From NCBI GenBank assembly GCA_000469685.2, contig LS997567.1:16797450-16861449 (forward strand): a stretch of DNA of 64,000 bases, given 5' to 3'. Both the position numbers and the translations under genes were made by a program. Below the pieces are notes generated by a model that was not told the DNA's origin, searched no databases, and saw only the letters and a program-made list of their open reading frames with translations. Every line of letters begins with the position of its first letter. Within the stretch, counting starts at the first letter, position 1. Positions 10,300 to 21,248 of this stretch are shown here, one piece after another. Origin of the DNA: Haemonchus contortus (taxonomy: Eukaryota > Nematoda > Chromadorea > Rhabditida > Trichostrongylidae).

Positions 10300-11758
10300 T
10301 CAGCGGAATGTTGGATAATCAGAATAAGATAGTTCTCTTTAGATTCGAATACTGAACTACTGATAGCATCACGCTCGATATATTTTAGCACAGTTATTAG
10401 TGGTTGATCGTAACTCCGTCCACCTTAGTGCAAACCCTTTCCACAATAAACTTGACCACCCTTCTTTTGACTGCTCCAAACCATTTTTTCCGCATTCCAG
10501 AAAGTTTTGAAGAGATGATTTTTTGGTTCTAGCCCCGCTTCCATGTGCCAGCTCCGCTTCCTTCGAGGACTTAACTGCATTTGTTCAATTCCTCTTACCA
10601 CTTTTTTCTCGCGTTCTAGAACGTTTCCGAGCAGAGTTATGAAATTTTGATCTAAGCCCCGCCCACTTTGGTGTCAGCCACGCTCACTTCGTTCTTTTAC
10701 ACCTTGACACCTTTTTGCTGCATCCTAGGACGTTTCTGAATAGAGCTGTGAAGTTTTGATCTAAGCCCCGCCCACTTTGGTGCCAACCCCGCCCACTTTC
10801 GGGATTTGTCTACATTTGTTCTTTTACACCTTAATACCTTTTCCCCGCACTCTAGAACGTTTCTGAACAGAGTTATAAATTTTTGATCCAAGCCCCGCCC
10901 ACTTCGGTGCCAACCCCGCCCACTTTCGGGATTTGTCTACACTTGTTCTTTTACACCTTGGCACCTTTTTCCAGCACTCTAGAACGTTTCTGAACAGAGT
11001 TATAAATTTTTGATCCAAGCCCCGCCCGTTTTGGTGCCAGCCCCGCCCACTTCGAAGATTCGGCCGCATTTGTTCCATTACCTTCTACCACTTTTTTCCC
11101 GCGTTCTAGAACGCTTCTAAACAGAGTTATAAATATTCGATCCAAGCCCCGCTCACTTTGGTGCCAACCCCGCCCACTTTCGGGATTTGACCACATTTGT
11201 CCCATTACCTCTAACCTCTTTTTTCCGCATTCTCTAACTTTTCCGAACGAAGTTACACTCATTTTTGAAAAGTAGCTTTCACGTCAACGCACGCTCCGCC
11301 CCTCGTGGGCGGGGCATCGCTATACTTATGCATGCTCAGCACGCATAAGACCTAGCTCACTCTTTTTATTCTTTTCCTGGCCTCGACGCCTTCGTTATAT
11401 CGAGTTATTAATCTTTGTGGAAAGTACCGCCCACTGCGAGAACGCTCTGCTCACCGCTGGTAAGTTTCCTTTATTTTGATTGTTGACCCATCCCTCACCT
11501 TTGCACATTTTTTCCTGGTGTGTGGAATGTTATGAGACTGAATTAGAAGAATTCGCCCATGACCCCGCCCAATTCCGGCGCATGCCCCGCCCCTTGGGGG
11601 CGGGGCGCCGCTAGGCTCACGTGTGCTCTGTTGCACTTACCCTATGCTCAACTCATTCCAAACTTGACCCGACTTCTCCAGGTGTTTCCTCACGTTATAT
11701 CGAATTTCCGTACAAACAAACAGACAGACAGACAGACAGACAGAGCGCTTTATATATA
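10240..11758 (+). mobile_element. Insertion carrying ~127-bp tandem repeats and an (ACAG)n tail
   Basis: This segment interrupts gypsy between RNase H and integrase; exact borders are not certain. It holds about seven degenerate units, with the TCTAGAACGTTTCTGAAC block starting near 10496, 10615, 10724, 10851, 10978, 11105 and 11231. The spacing is therefore mostly 127 bp. Each unit contains AAGCCCCGCCCACTT. Two GC-rich CCCCGCCC blocks follow (11290, 11570), then (ACAG)n at 11720-11745 and GCGCTTTATATATAG at the end. No protein is encoded. A related element lies at about 60790-61560 in the opposite orientation. Confidence 0.65.
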
Positions 11759-12068
11759 GTAAGGATCACCAAATGCAACAGAGGATCTGCTTTTGTAACC
11801 TTAGCTATCTCCGCTTCTGTTACAGACAAATTTTCCATCGTTTCCATCGCTATCAACTCTTCCTGCACTTCATTGACCACCATCTCTGCGCTAGGCAGCT
11901 CTCTTGAGACAGGCAACCTCGATAATCCGTCTGCGTTACCAAATTCTGTTGTCTTCCTATACTCTATCTCGAAAGAGTATAGCATGAGCCTCACCGCCCA
12001 TCTATGCAGCCTCTTCGCTGCTACCCTGTTACCGGTAGACCCTGTTTGGGGCCAAAGATCTTCACTAA

Positions 12069-13169
12069 CCAGGGAAGGGTTTCTACTTCCCATGGAACTT
12101 TGAATAGAGACCTAGGTATATCGATAGGGCTTGGAAAGTTATTAAGGAATATGGAAGTTAAAACTGCAAAATGAGTCTACCAAAAAAGTTGTGAGCGTTC
12201 AAAGTTTGCATGCTTAGGCATCGATACATAGTGCCAGTTGATAAGCCCAGCTGCCCGCAATGACTACAAGGGTCCCCGCGGCGTAGTGGCAGTGCTCTCC
12301 TCCGCCAGGTGAGCGGTGAAGGTTTGCTTCCCGTTGTCCTTTTTCCTTTTGCAAAACGTGCTTTCATCCAAATAAAAGCTCCTAAACCGTTTTATATTAC
12401 TAATTTGAGCTAACACTTTGATTCGGCCACCATTTGCTATCACTTATCTATCACCTATCACCGCACTTATTTAAAACTTGTTGAGGTGGAGGGGGAAACC
12501 CAAATCACTCAAGACAGATATGCGTGAAAAACGGGAAATAGATAAAATAATCCAATAAATGTGTGTTGCAGATATGTTGTTCACAAAATGCAAACCTCAT
12601 TTGTACATGCGGTCTCTCTACAACCATCACAATCTACACGTTTTCTCTACCCATTTTTTGTTGACTTTTCTCGCGTGTCCGAAACTATTTTACTTTAGGT
12701 GTGGGTATGTGTGTTACGATATTGAAAATGAAAGATCGTTACAAAAATGACGTTTAGTAGTTTCAAATAAGTGCGGTGATAGGTGATAGATAAGTGGTAG
12801 CAAAAGATGGCCGAATCAAAGTGTTAACCCAAATTAGTAACAAAAAAACGGTTTAGGAGGTTTTATTCGGATGAAAGCACGTTTTGCAAAAGGAAAAACG
12901 ACAACGGGAAGCAAACCTTCACCGCTCACCTGACGAGGGAGAGCACTGCCACTACGCCACGGAGTCCCTTGTAGACATTGCGGGCAGCTGGGCTTATCAA
13001 CTGGCACTATGTCTCGATGCCTAAGCATGCAAACTTTGAACGCTCACAACTTTTTTGGTAGACTCATTTTGCAGTTTTAACTTCCATATTCCTTAATAAC
13101 TTTCCAAGCCCTATCGATATACCTAGGTCTCTATTCAAAGTTCCATGGGAAGTAGAAACCCTTCCCTGG
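12069..13169. mobile_element. MITE of the CCAGGG family, copy 2
   Basis: The terminal inverted repeats begin CCAGGGAAGGGTTTCTACTT and end with its complement at 13169. They are flanked by TAA on both sides (12066-12068, 13170-13172). The arms are ~430 bp and there is no open frame of note between them. A 3-bp TAA/TTA target is typical of PIF/Harbinger-related elements, but no transposase links it to that family. It sits in the gypsy RNase H coding sequence. Confidence 0.82.
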
Positions 13170-13348
13170 TAAGGGTTGGTGATCGGTTAACAGCGTAAAC
13201 CGTCGGCCATAAAAGAACTGATTGAATTTTTCGACTCCATACACTATCCCTAATGCCTCCTTCTCTATTTGTGCATAATTGCGTTCCTGTTTTGTCAAGG
13301 AACGTGATGCATAAGCGATTACTTTTTTCGGTCGCATCATCATATCTA

Positions 13349-13924
13349 CAGGGGTGCCCAAAAAAAAGAGACACTATGCATGGGGCCTAATCCAGGGCGG
13401 ATTACGTCGCACCGATTGAAGCAGCAGAAGAATGTGATTGAGTAAATTGTACTAAGAATGTTGCTTGATGAAAGGAAGCAGGAACTCGTGTGGTTCCTAT
13501 ATCGGCATCAAAATATGAAGCCGTCTTCCATTGCGGACGCGCTCAAGACGACTTATGGGATATCGGTCGGCAACAAGCAGATACGCAACTTTCTCAGTCG
13601 AGTCGCTCACGGACAGATTCCTGGACATCGTCGTTTAGGATCTGGAAGACCGCTGACTTCCTCCCTCCCTGTAGCTCCGACAACTCCGCAATGATCTGCG
13701 ATGTCGTGGGAGACGAGCCTCGTCGACCTCAGATGACGCATCAAATTTGCGTGGCAAAAACTTTTGATTTCGTTCGTGCGGAAGACCATTGAAGAATTCC
13801 GTGATCGAGTACAATGTGTTGTTGATTTTGCGGGTGGTAATATTCAGTCAGAATTTACTAAAGTTTGATTACATTGGTGGTACAAGCCGAGCAGTGGGAG
13901 TGTCTCTTTTTTTGGGCACCCCTG
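13349..13924 (+). mobile_element. Tc1/mariner-like MITE with residual transposase HTH
   Basis: Inverted repeats CAGGGGTGCCCAAAAAAAAG and its near complement CTTTTTTTGGGCACCCCTG lie within TA dinucleotides (13347-13348, 13925-13926). The frame at 13458-13694 reads QELVWFLYRHQNMKPSSIAD and ends with HRRLGSGRP, an N-terminal helix-turn-helix DNA-binding region. Near 13790 a frame-shifted EEFRDRVQCVVDF resembles a transposase C-terminus. The DDE core is deleted. Confidence 0.8.
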
Positions 13925-14182
13925 TATGGTATAATACTGCTCCTATACCATACTCTGAGGCATCGGTAGCTAATACTACCGGAACATCAGGATTATAGTG
14001 CGCTAATGTGTCTGTTGCTGTAAGCTTTTCACGGATCCTTGTGAGAGCTTCTTTTTCTTCGGCACCCTATCTCCACTGTGCACCTTTCCTGCGCAGACTG
14101 TTCAACGGCGCTGCCAACGTAGCTAATCTAGGGATGAATTTCTCATAGTACTGTATCATGCCTGGGTAAGACTCCAACTCTT

Positions 14183-15018
14183 CTATATTCCTAGGCTCTG
14201 GTATGGTCTAATGCCCTTTTCATCGGCCACGTGGCCTAAAAACTCCATTTCCTCCTTGAAAAATCCACATTTCCCTTTTTTGAGGTGGAATCCGACTTCA
14301 TTCAGTCTATTCAAGACTTCCTCTAGTCTTTCTAAATGCGTTTTATCATCTGGACCTGTAACAGTAATATCGTCCAGATAGATCAGCACTCCTTCGATTC
14401 CCGCCAGCGTCTCCTCCATTATCCGCTGGAATATTGCTGGTGCTGACGCAATTCCAAAAGGGATTCGCGTATACTCGAATAACCCCTTGTGCGTATTGAT
14501 AATAGTAAACATCCCTGAGCTCTCTTCCAGCTCAACTTGCATATAAGTATCAAAAAGATCAACTTTCGAAAACTTCTTGCCGCCATGTAACATGTGAAAC
14601 AAATCGTCTGGCTTGGGCAATGGGTACCGATTGATATCTAGTTGCGGGTTCACCGTGACCTTATAGTCACCACAAATCCGTATTTTTCCGCCTGGTTTGG
14701 GCACAACCACCAGAGGTGTGGCCCATTTACTATGCTCCACTCTTCCCTCAGCACCATTTCTTCCAATTTTGCCTCGACTTTGGGCCTCAACGCAATAGGT
14801 ATTGGCCTAACTCTGAAGAACTTAGGCACTACTACATCATTTTTGAACTTCAACTCTGCTCGTGCAGTCGAGCACTTGCCCAAATCATCTTGGATCAAAC
14901 TCTTGTTTTTGTCCAGTATCCGCACAATTTCTCTTTTGATTTCTATATTGGGCACTTGTTTAACCTTGTGAACCATCCCATAATGTGGTCCACAATCTAT
15001 CTGCAATTCTCTTATCAT
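14183..15018 (-). pseudogene. Gypsy reverse transcriptase
   Basis: Two overlapping minus-strand frames join at about 14700. The first gives FFRVRPIPIALRPKVEAKL. The second gives SKWATPLVVVPKPGGKIRIC, FSKVDLFDTYMQVELEE, FGIASAPAIFQRIMEETL and the catalytic IYLDDITVTG, then GFFKEEMEFLGHV. This is the palm and fingers of a Ty3/gypsy RT with the YLDD box intact. A frameshift separates fingers from palm. Confidence 0.9.
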
Positions 15019-15049
15019 GTCTCGACCACATAAGGAGTGCGTCGCTTCC

Positions 15050-15360
15050 TTAAAGACATGAACATCCGCTATCGCCTCTCTCCCGGCGAACTTGACATTT
15101 AGTGGAACTCTTCCTTGAAACTTACACGATTATTATCAAATGCCGTCGCGGCCACCGCAGCCTTATTCAACTATGGCTGGCTTAACCTATTCCATGTCCT
15201 CCCGTCAATAATGGAAAGAGATGCACCGGTATCTAGCTCGAATGGGATCTTCTTCCCATTCACTTCCATCTCCAGCATTCTCAGTGGCTCGTCCAATCAC
15301 CGGTCTACTTCAACATCTCCAACCATATCAGCGGCTATCACCTCTCCATTCCGGCACTCC
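15050..15360 (-). pseudogene. Gypsy aspartic protease region
   Basis: On the minus strand near 15250-15220 the sequence encodes IPFELDTGASLS, the aspartic protease active-site motif (D-T-G-A). It lies between the zinc knuckles and RT as expected in gag-pol. The rest is frame-shifted. Confidence 0.6.
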
Positions 15361-15380
15361 ACATATCTGGTGCCTGTTTC

Positions 15381-16443
15381 TCATCGTGCGGTGGGACTGC
15401 CTTGTCCAGTTTCCGGGCTGTCCTCCACTCGCCTCACACCATTCCGCGTCACCTTCCGCGGCCTAGCTCGACGACAGTGAGTAAGTCGTGACACAGCTAC
15501 TTTGTTCACGCACTGAGTCACTAGTTCCTCTCCACTGTCGGAGCCTCCCGCGGGCTCCTCACACCAGTGTACTTGGCGGGAGACTTTTCGGCCAGTCCTG
15601 GAGTTCTTCCAGCACGTCACTGCCAGGTGGCCTTTCTTCCCACATACATTGCAGTATGCCTTCTCATTCCTGAAACACTCATAACCGGCATGGTCTAACG
15701 CTCCGCAAACCCTGCATCTCATACCTTTCCGAGCTGGGCCCCTGCTCGGCTTTCCCCTTTGATCCTGCGTTTGCGCGCGCCCTGGCCTCTGTCGGTTATG
15801 CTCGTCTTTCCGTGTTCTTACCTAAGCCACTCCCACCGGCTGAACTTGCTGCGGGCCTTCCTTAAGGTGTAGAGCATTCACTCCTACACGTTCGAAAGCT
15901 TCCGCCTGCTCGAGCGCTTCCTTCGAGGATAGCTGTTCTTTCTCTAAAAGGCGCTTCCTCGCCTCTATAGAAAGTAAGCCACCGATGAAGACCATCGTCA
16001 TTACTGCATCCCGATGATTCTTGATTTCTTCGAAACAACACGTAATCGCCGCTTTCTGGAGCTCCGCGTAATACTCATGCAGCGACTGTCCACTGTCCTC
16101 GCTTCTGTGTCTTCGACGTTAGCCCGAATCGTTCTGCCAATACCAGCTTTTTCGGCTGGTAATGCTGCTCCATCGCTGCTCGTAGATCCTTCAATGGTAC
16201 TTCCTCTAATTCGCGTCCCTGCAGGAGTGACTCCAGCAACCCGTAATTCGAGTTACCCACTTCCTGCAGAAATATAAGCCGCTGATCCCCCTCTTCTGTT
16301 ACTTTCCTCAACACGAGGAAGTTGGCGAACCGTTTCCACCACTTCCGCCACGATGTCCCCGGGACATAAGGCCCTGGGGCTCGACCTCGGTACACCTCAG
16401 TACCAGGGTCTTCCATCGTGGCTCGCGCTGTTGCCGGCTTCCA
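15381..16443 (-). pseudogene. Gypsy Gag with two CCHC zinc knuckles
   Basis: The minus-strand frame at 16416-16075 encodes a capsid-like segment (WRKWWKRFANFLVLR, FLQEVG, LKDLRAAMEQHYQPKK). Farther on, 15722-15620 encodes two knuckles: CRVCGALDHAGYEC and CNVCGKKGHLAVTC. The frames between are broken (15725-16070). The protein would bind element RNA and form the particle. Confidence 0.85.
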
Positions 16444-16499
16444 TCTTCACTCCTTGTGTTGGTACTTATCCTTGGCCTCGTCCTTGTGCTGCTTCCATC

Positions 16500-16517
16500 G
16501 CTTTCGGCTGATCGCCA
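16500..16517 (-). other. Gypsy primer binding site (candidate)
   Basis: Just inside the 5' LTR the minus strand reads TGGCGATCAGCCGAAAGC. A TGG start immediately after the LTR is the usual tRNA-primer complement; the tRNA was not identified. Confidence 0.5.
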
Positions 16518-16520
16518 TTT

Positions 16521-16634
16521 CGTGTGTGTGAACAGGAGACGAGGGGCCTTTTTATACTTTCTCTCTAATAATCAGTCTACTATTTCCCTCACTTCTTCTT
16601 TCTTCATTTCTTCACGTTACCACACCCCTCTACA
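16521..16634 (-). repeat. Gypsy 5' LTR
   Basis: The 114-bp partner of 4468-4608. It shares GTGTGAACAGGAG, TTTTTATACT, AATAATCAGTCTACTATTTC and CCCCTCTACA. A 27-bp indel and a few substitutions separate the two LTRs, so the insertion is not recent. Confidence 0.75.
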
Positions 16635-16638
16635 AGTT

Positions 16639-17995
16639 GTACTATTATATTCGCTCTTGAATTGTATAACACTATTTATTTCAAACGTTTCTTCAGCAGC
16701 ATGATATAAAATAGATAATGATAAAGACAGTCCTCATCCTTGAAACAATGTAAGTTTTACTATCGATGATAGTGATAGCCTGGACGAATACTTTGTCTAT
16801 TCTCTGTTAGAGTGCAATGCTGAAGGCATCAATAGGCTCGATGAAAAAGATGTATTTGTTTCCACGATTGGATGAAACAAAAACCTCTTTCCAAACAAGG
16901 AATTCCGACGCACTCGACGATGATGGCCACGGCGAAGTTAAGGCTGAATCCTGGATGGATGAGGCTCCTTTAGAAAAAAAGATGGGTTTTCGATTAGTCG
17001 AATGCGTTAGATGTGGGGTACTGCATGGTTCTCTCAATTTCATGTTTTTCCGAAGATTTATTAGAGTAGCTGCATTCGTTAGAACAGCTGCCGCCCAAAC
17101 GAATACCGTGGAAGGATATGAACATTCTTCAATTAGAGATTTTTCAACATCTGTTCACGAACGTCACGCTGATTGCCAGATAATCAGAGAAACTATTAAC
17201 TAAAAAAACTTGAAGCAGTCAGAAAAGTCAACACCCTTCAGTTCAGTAAAACCTTTGTAATCAAAAGAACTATGAGTCGGAATATTTAATGAAATACGGG
17301 AACCACTTAGCACCTTGATGCATTATATATGTGACGGACTTGTGTATTCAACTAGGGATATGACGTGAAAGAGAGTATATTGACTGTGAATTTTGCGCCC
17401 ACAGAAATCTATTATATCCTATCCTTATTACATGAACCTGCTCTGAATTATCCATTTCTTTCTGTTGATACTAAGTAGCAAGGAAAGTGGGAAAGGAAAT
17501 TATGGCAATATGGGGTATAAGAGGAAATAAATGTACTGAGTTCTCTAGTTGGAGAACCAAGATACAGTCACTGTAAAGTCGACACCGACGAAAATGATGT
17601 CCATACTGAAACAAATTTTGGGATGTAAACGTCAGGCGCATGTCATCTTGTGACTGTGCGGGCGTGACCATCCATGTCCGATATACAACTGTAGTTCGTA
17701 AGCAAAGACTTTATGAGCTCCTTTCTTTCCCATGGGCGATAAGTCCGCGCCACCTTTTGCAATAATACCAAGGGTGAACAACCGAGTTATAGAAACTGCG
17801 CATTGTAGACTACATCACCTTGCCTATTACTTACGCTGAAGAGCACATCGAGGACCGACATCGAGCACGTACTTGAATAACAAGCGACTTCAATATCTTC
17901 GACACCATTCGAACGAAAACGAAAATTCAGAAGAATACCAACGTTCACTTGAAATCGGCCCTAAAGTAGCAGTTCCCAAGCACGAATTCCAACGA
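16639..17995. other. Unassigned region with one 128-residue open frame
   Basis: The plus-strand frame at 16817-17203 is open for 128 codons, mixed polar composition, and resembles no family I know. Its codon content and the lack of splice signals give no real support for a gene. The rest (17204-17995) has no features I can support; part could be the diverged N-terminal region of the PLE relic downstream. Confidence 0.3.
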
Positions 17996-17999
17996 ATTA

Positions 18000-18960
18000 T
18001 CGGAACGCAATGAGTGAGCCTTATCAGAGTGATCTCACGCTCTTTGAACGCAGAGGGATAAAGAATCTATTATAAGCGAAGGATGTTTTGATGTACACCG
18101 TTGGAGACAAGTGCAGTGCGACTACCAAACCGAGTGCTGTCAGACGACGCCGTATACGAAGAAAGCACTTTGTCTGCATTTGAAAAGGTGTGCAAGAGGG
18201 TGAAGAATGTGGTATCGACAATAAAGAATTATAAGTCCTGAAATGGCTATGTATGTGACTGTACGGTTCGGTTCCAACGGTACCGACACATCACAATTTG
18301 ATGAAGACGCACAAAGTTTCGATAACAACAAGTACACCGTCCCTTCCATCGAATGAAGTCCAGACGAGACCGATTATCGCATCTTGGGGCGAATGAGCAG
18401 ATAGACTAAGGTAGCTTTCAGTTTGTTTGCTTCCGCCACTTTTGCGATTCGTGGTAGCGCAAATTGTTTGTTGATGAACTAATTTTGTCAGTCCATCATT
18501 CTCCGTACCGACGGGAGCCTCCTACGCGAGCTTTGATGGAGTATCCTTATACATGAACGCGATCAACGCGATGGCACTGGAATATGTGCTGTTTCTCTTC
18601 GAAGATAATGAAAGCCATATCACGATGATGGGGTTTCTCACCAGCGAAGTTTGAGATCTCATCGAAGCAGTAAATATGCACCATTTTTTGCTTTGGCAAT
18701 ATTTTACAAGCGAAAACGACGCTTCGTCGAATATCTTGTTCCATTCTAGAAGCGCACATCCTATTTATATTAGGGCGAACGTCGCACGGGATTTTTTGAC
18801 AACAAAGTAGGAGATTTAGACGCGAAGAGGTGCAGTTGTTGACGATAAAGTTGGAAGAATTCTCGGTAGTGACGGATACTTTAAAGCCACCATTTTCCTC
18901 TATACGTATGAGGGCGCGGAATTGCTGCTTTTATGTGTGATACAGGCTACCCAAATGATT
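18000..18960 (+). pseudogene. Decayed PLE (family PLE-B)
   Basis: Frame-shifted plus-strand pieces match the PLE-B copy at 58.3 kb. Near 18310-18390 there is MKTHKVSI and TRPIIAS (compare IKTHKL and RPIIS). Near 18500-18650 there is a copy of the motif A neighbourhood and DDG/ITMMGF. After an internal deletion, RRFVEYLVPF and a segment equal to RSAHPIYMKANVVR (~18710-18790) follow, then a version of ILESNGYF near 18860. The catalytic YxDD block and GIY-YIG end are missing. Confidence 0.7.
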
Positions 18961-19490
18961 TTCTGTGCGTTTTTTACATTAGCAGAATAATTGTCATGGG
19001 ATACTTGGAGGCCCGCTGTATAGTAATCTGAATCAGAATCAACTCAACGTTCGCACGTTTAATATTTTGCTCCGTCTTTTATACATATGATGTCGTTCGA
19101 CAGCGACTCGATGAGAACTGAGCGTGCTTCTATGCAAACTAGTGCAGCCGATCTCTACCACTACAACGGGCGTATAAAGAGCTGAGGCGTTTTTTCTGAG
19201 TGCTATCGATGGTCCTTCCTTTGTCGTTTCATCTTCACCTCTATGTATAGGGGCATTGGCTATAAACTTCTACATTTCCATCAGAAGCGTTCCGTTCGAG
19301 TGTAAGAAGGAAGCTTCTTTATTTTTCGTAGTGCCGCGAGGAGAAGAAAGAGTATTGGCTCCCTCTATTTCACTCGTGGTCAGAGGATCACACTGGAAGT
19401 CGTGTATTTATTTCCATGTCCACAAAATCTGTTGGCCTCATGAGTCTCAAGACTAATCAGTCAATAGATGAGTGGTATGCTTTTCGAGCA
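18960..19490. other. No recognisable feature
   Basis: Between the PLE relic and the gypsy relic; may contain further decayed gypsy sequence but nothing I can align. Confidence 0.4.
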
Positions 19491-19499
19491 GTCCTAAAT

Positions 19500-20720
19500 C
19501 TCATTCTAAATGCGTGGCTAATTCATTGTCGGAGTGGATTTTACAGCTGTTTTGGTTGTGATCCGTTTAAGTACACCCACGCTTTGCGGAATGCGTCTTT
19601 CTATGGCAAGTGTAGCGTGATCACTCTTTTGTTTACTCTTGGCGCAAAATATTATCTTCGCCGCGTAGGAAATCACGCCTTGCCGTGAATAAAACTTATC
19701 ACTATCCATCTTCATAAGGAGAACTTGCATTGCACTCTACCAATCTCGAAGCTTCTAGAGGTAATTGTAATGTGCCCCTAAGTACACCGATGAGGCTGCT
19801 TTGATTATGGCCTAGAGTCTTAATCTATTATTCTTAACGTTTACTTTTTTCTTTTGCATGCATGCGATTTCCATCTGCAGCTCAGATACTCTTTCAGAAA
19901 GTCGACTAATTCTGTTCCCGTACCTGAAGGACTTGCTACCGAACTTCCACCAATCGCTGAACTTGGAGTCATTGAATCGCTTTTTCTTGTGTCAGGGACT
20001 GATCTCATTTACACGCAGGCTTTACCCAACCCTGTGGGTTCCCATAAACATTGTCAAATAATTATAGGATATGTTCTCAGGATTGACTTCGGCGCTAATG
20101 TATGTGATCATTCTGCTACTACAATTCGTAGTCTTTCTCCAGTCTTTGTCAATAGTAAAGCATCCATAATTTTTACTGTACCCTCACCTCAAAGTAACCC
20201 AAAACACATAGCTAATATTACCAAACCTAGACTACAATGTGCCAATGTAATAATGCCACCATTATATCCCGTATCACAGCTAAGATTCCTCTATCCTTTA
20301 GCACTAACTCTGACGATGTTTCTATTCTCCTTCACAAGGAATCTGACGGCCAACACTGCAGCTATTTTGGCTTTCTGTACGCAGCCATTTTTGGCGTTGC
20401 AAGCGAATTTCTGTACAGACCCCTTTTTCTTCTAGGATTTGGTAGAAACACTGACCTCATTCGAAATGTTCCAATCTATTTTAGTCTCTATGAGTGCGCA
20501 ACATCTCGATTGTTATCGTAATATTTTCCAGATAAATCAGTGTATTTTCAAACACATCCAAATGTTGATCCTTTGGGCCCTGGAGTGCTGTGGTTGTTTG
20601 CTACATTTCAAGAAAGAATCGTGTTACCTCCAACAAACCCTGTATAACTGCTTTTTCATCCTCGAGCTCAGTTCTTGCGCCACCTGCAGACTTGGCTTCT
20701 GCCGTATGTATGTATAAGGC
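19500..20720 (-). pseudogene. Second, heavily decayed gypsy-like pol
   Basis: On the minus strand, near 20570, a frame reads FENTLIYLENITI, comparable to the GVLIYLDDI block of gypsy RT. Lower down, 19690-19560 reads GVISYAAKIIF...SDHATLAIER, matching the RNase H segment PIAYASRTL...YSQIEKEALAI. The order RT then RNase H fits a minus-strand element. No LTRs were found and every frame is broken. Confidence 0.45.
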
Positions 20721-21248
20721 CTGAGCCGCCTAGACAATTTTTTGCTGTTACTAGATATGGGTCCTACTCCTTTTTGACCAGGACTTCAGATGTGGCCCAC
20801 AACCTAATCTCCATTGTATTGTCATATGTTTTCCTTATCGATTCATATTCAGATTGATTCCATGCGCATGAGCATATGGAGGTAAAAAGCACCAAATAAT
20901 AAAGTGCGTTGAACAGACTGGATAACAACACATGAGTATTCCACAAAGCGAGCAACAGAAATGAATTATTAGGTTGAATAACAAAGTAAAAAGAAAAAGC
21001 AATCAAATGACCAACCTTCCAAAAAGATGTCGCCTAGCAAGTGCGTAGAGAAAAATATGGTATACTAATACATTGGAAATGAGACCTTGAGCGTAGTACT
21101 TGTTAAGATTTCTCTTCAGTCGAGCGGTGGTGTTTGCCAAGGGATACTTTTTGGAAAATTTAGCGAACTCTGAAAAAGCCTGCGGTGTGAGAACTTATTC
21201 CTAGTGGAAGACCTAGAATTAGGAAGCGAAAGTTTTAGTCTACCTCCT
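20720..21248. other. No recognisable feature
   Basis: AT-rich, only shadow frames. Confidence 0.4.

Larger units (their letters stand above)
11760..14180 (-). pseudogene. Gypsy RNase H region, split twice
   Basis: The RNase H coding sequence continues from RT as EELESYPGMIQYYEKFIP and LATDASEYGIGAVLY (14180-13926). It jumps over the Tc1-like MITE to [20 protein letters not shown] and LLTDHQP (13348-13173). After the CCAGGG MITE it resumes with RLHRWAVRLMLYSFEIEY and NADGLSRLP down to 11760. Splicing out the two insertions with one copy of each TA and TAA duplication restores continuity at both joints. Confidence 0.85.
4468..16634 (-). mobile_element. Ty3/gypsy-like LTR retrotransposon with four nested insertions
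   Basis: Minus-strand order from the right end is LTR (16521-16634), primer binding site, gag, protease, RT, RNase H, integrase, polypurine tract, LTR (4468-4608). The flanks share AGTT (4464-4467 and 16635-16638), a 4-bp target duplication. The body is split by a PLE dimer (4735-8940), a tandem-repeat element (~10240-11758), a CCAGGG MITE (12069-13169) and a Tc1-like MITE (13349-13924). Removing these gives an RT-RNase H-integrase order typical of Ty3/gypsy. Several frameshifts make it inactive. Confidence 0.88.

Noticed and set aside
19854..20435. 193-codon open frame on the plus strand
   Set aside because: The minus strand of the same region carries gypsy RT-like and RNase H-like motifs; the plus frame has no recognisable similarity.
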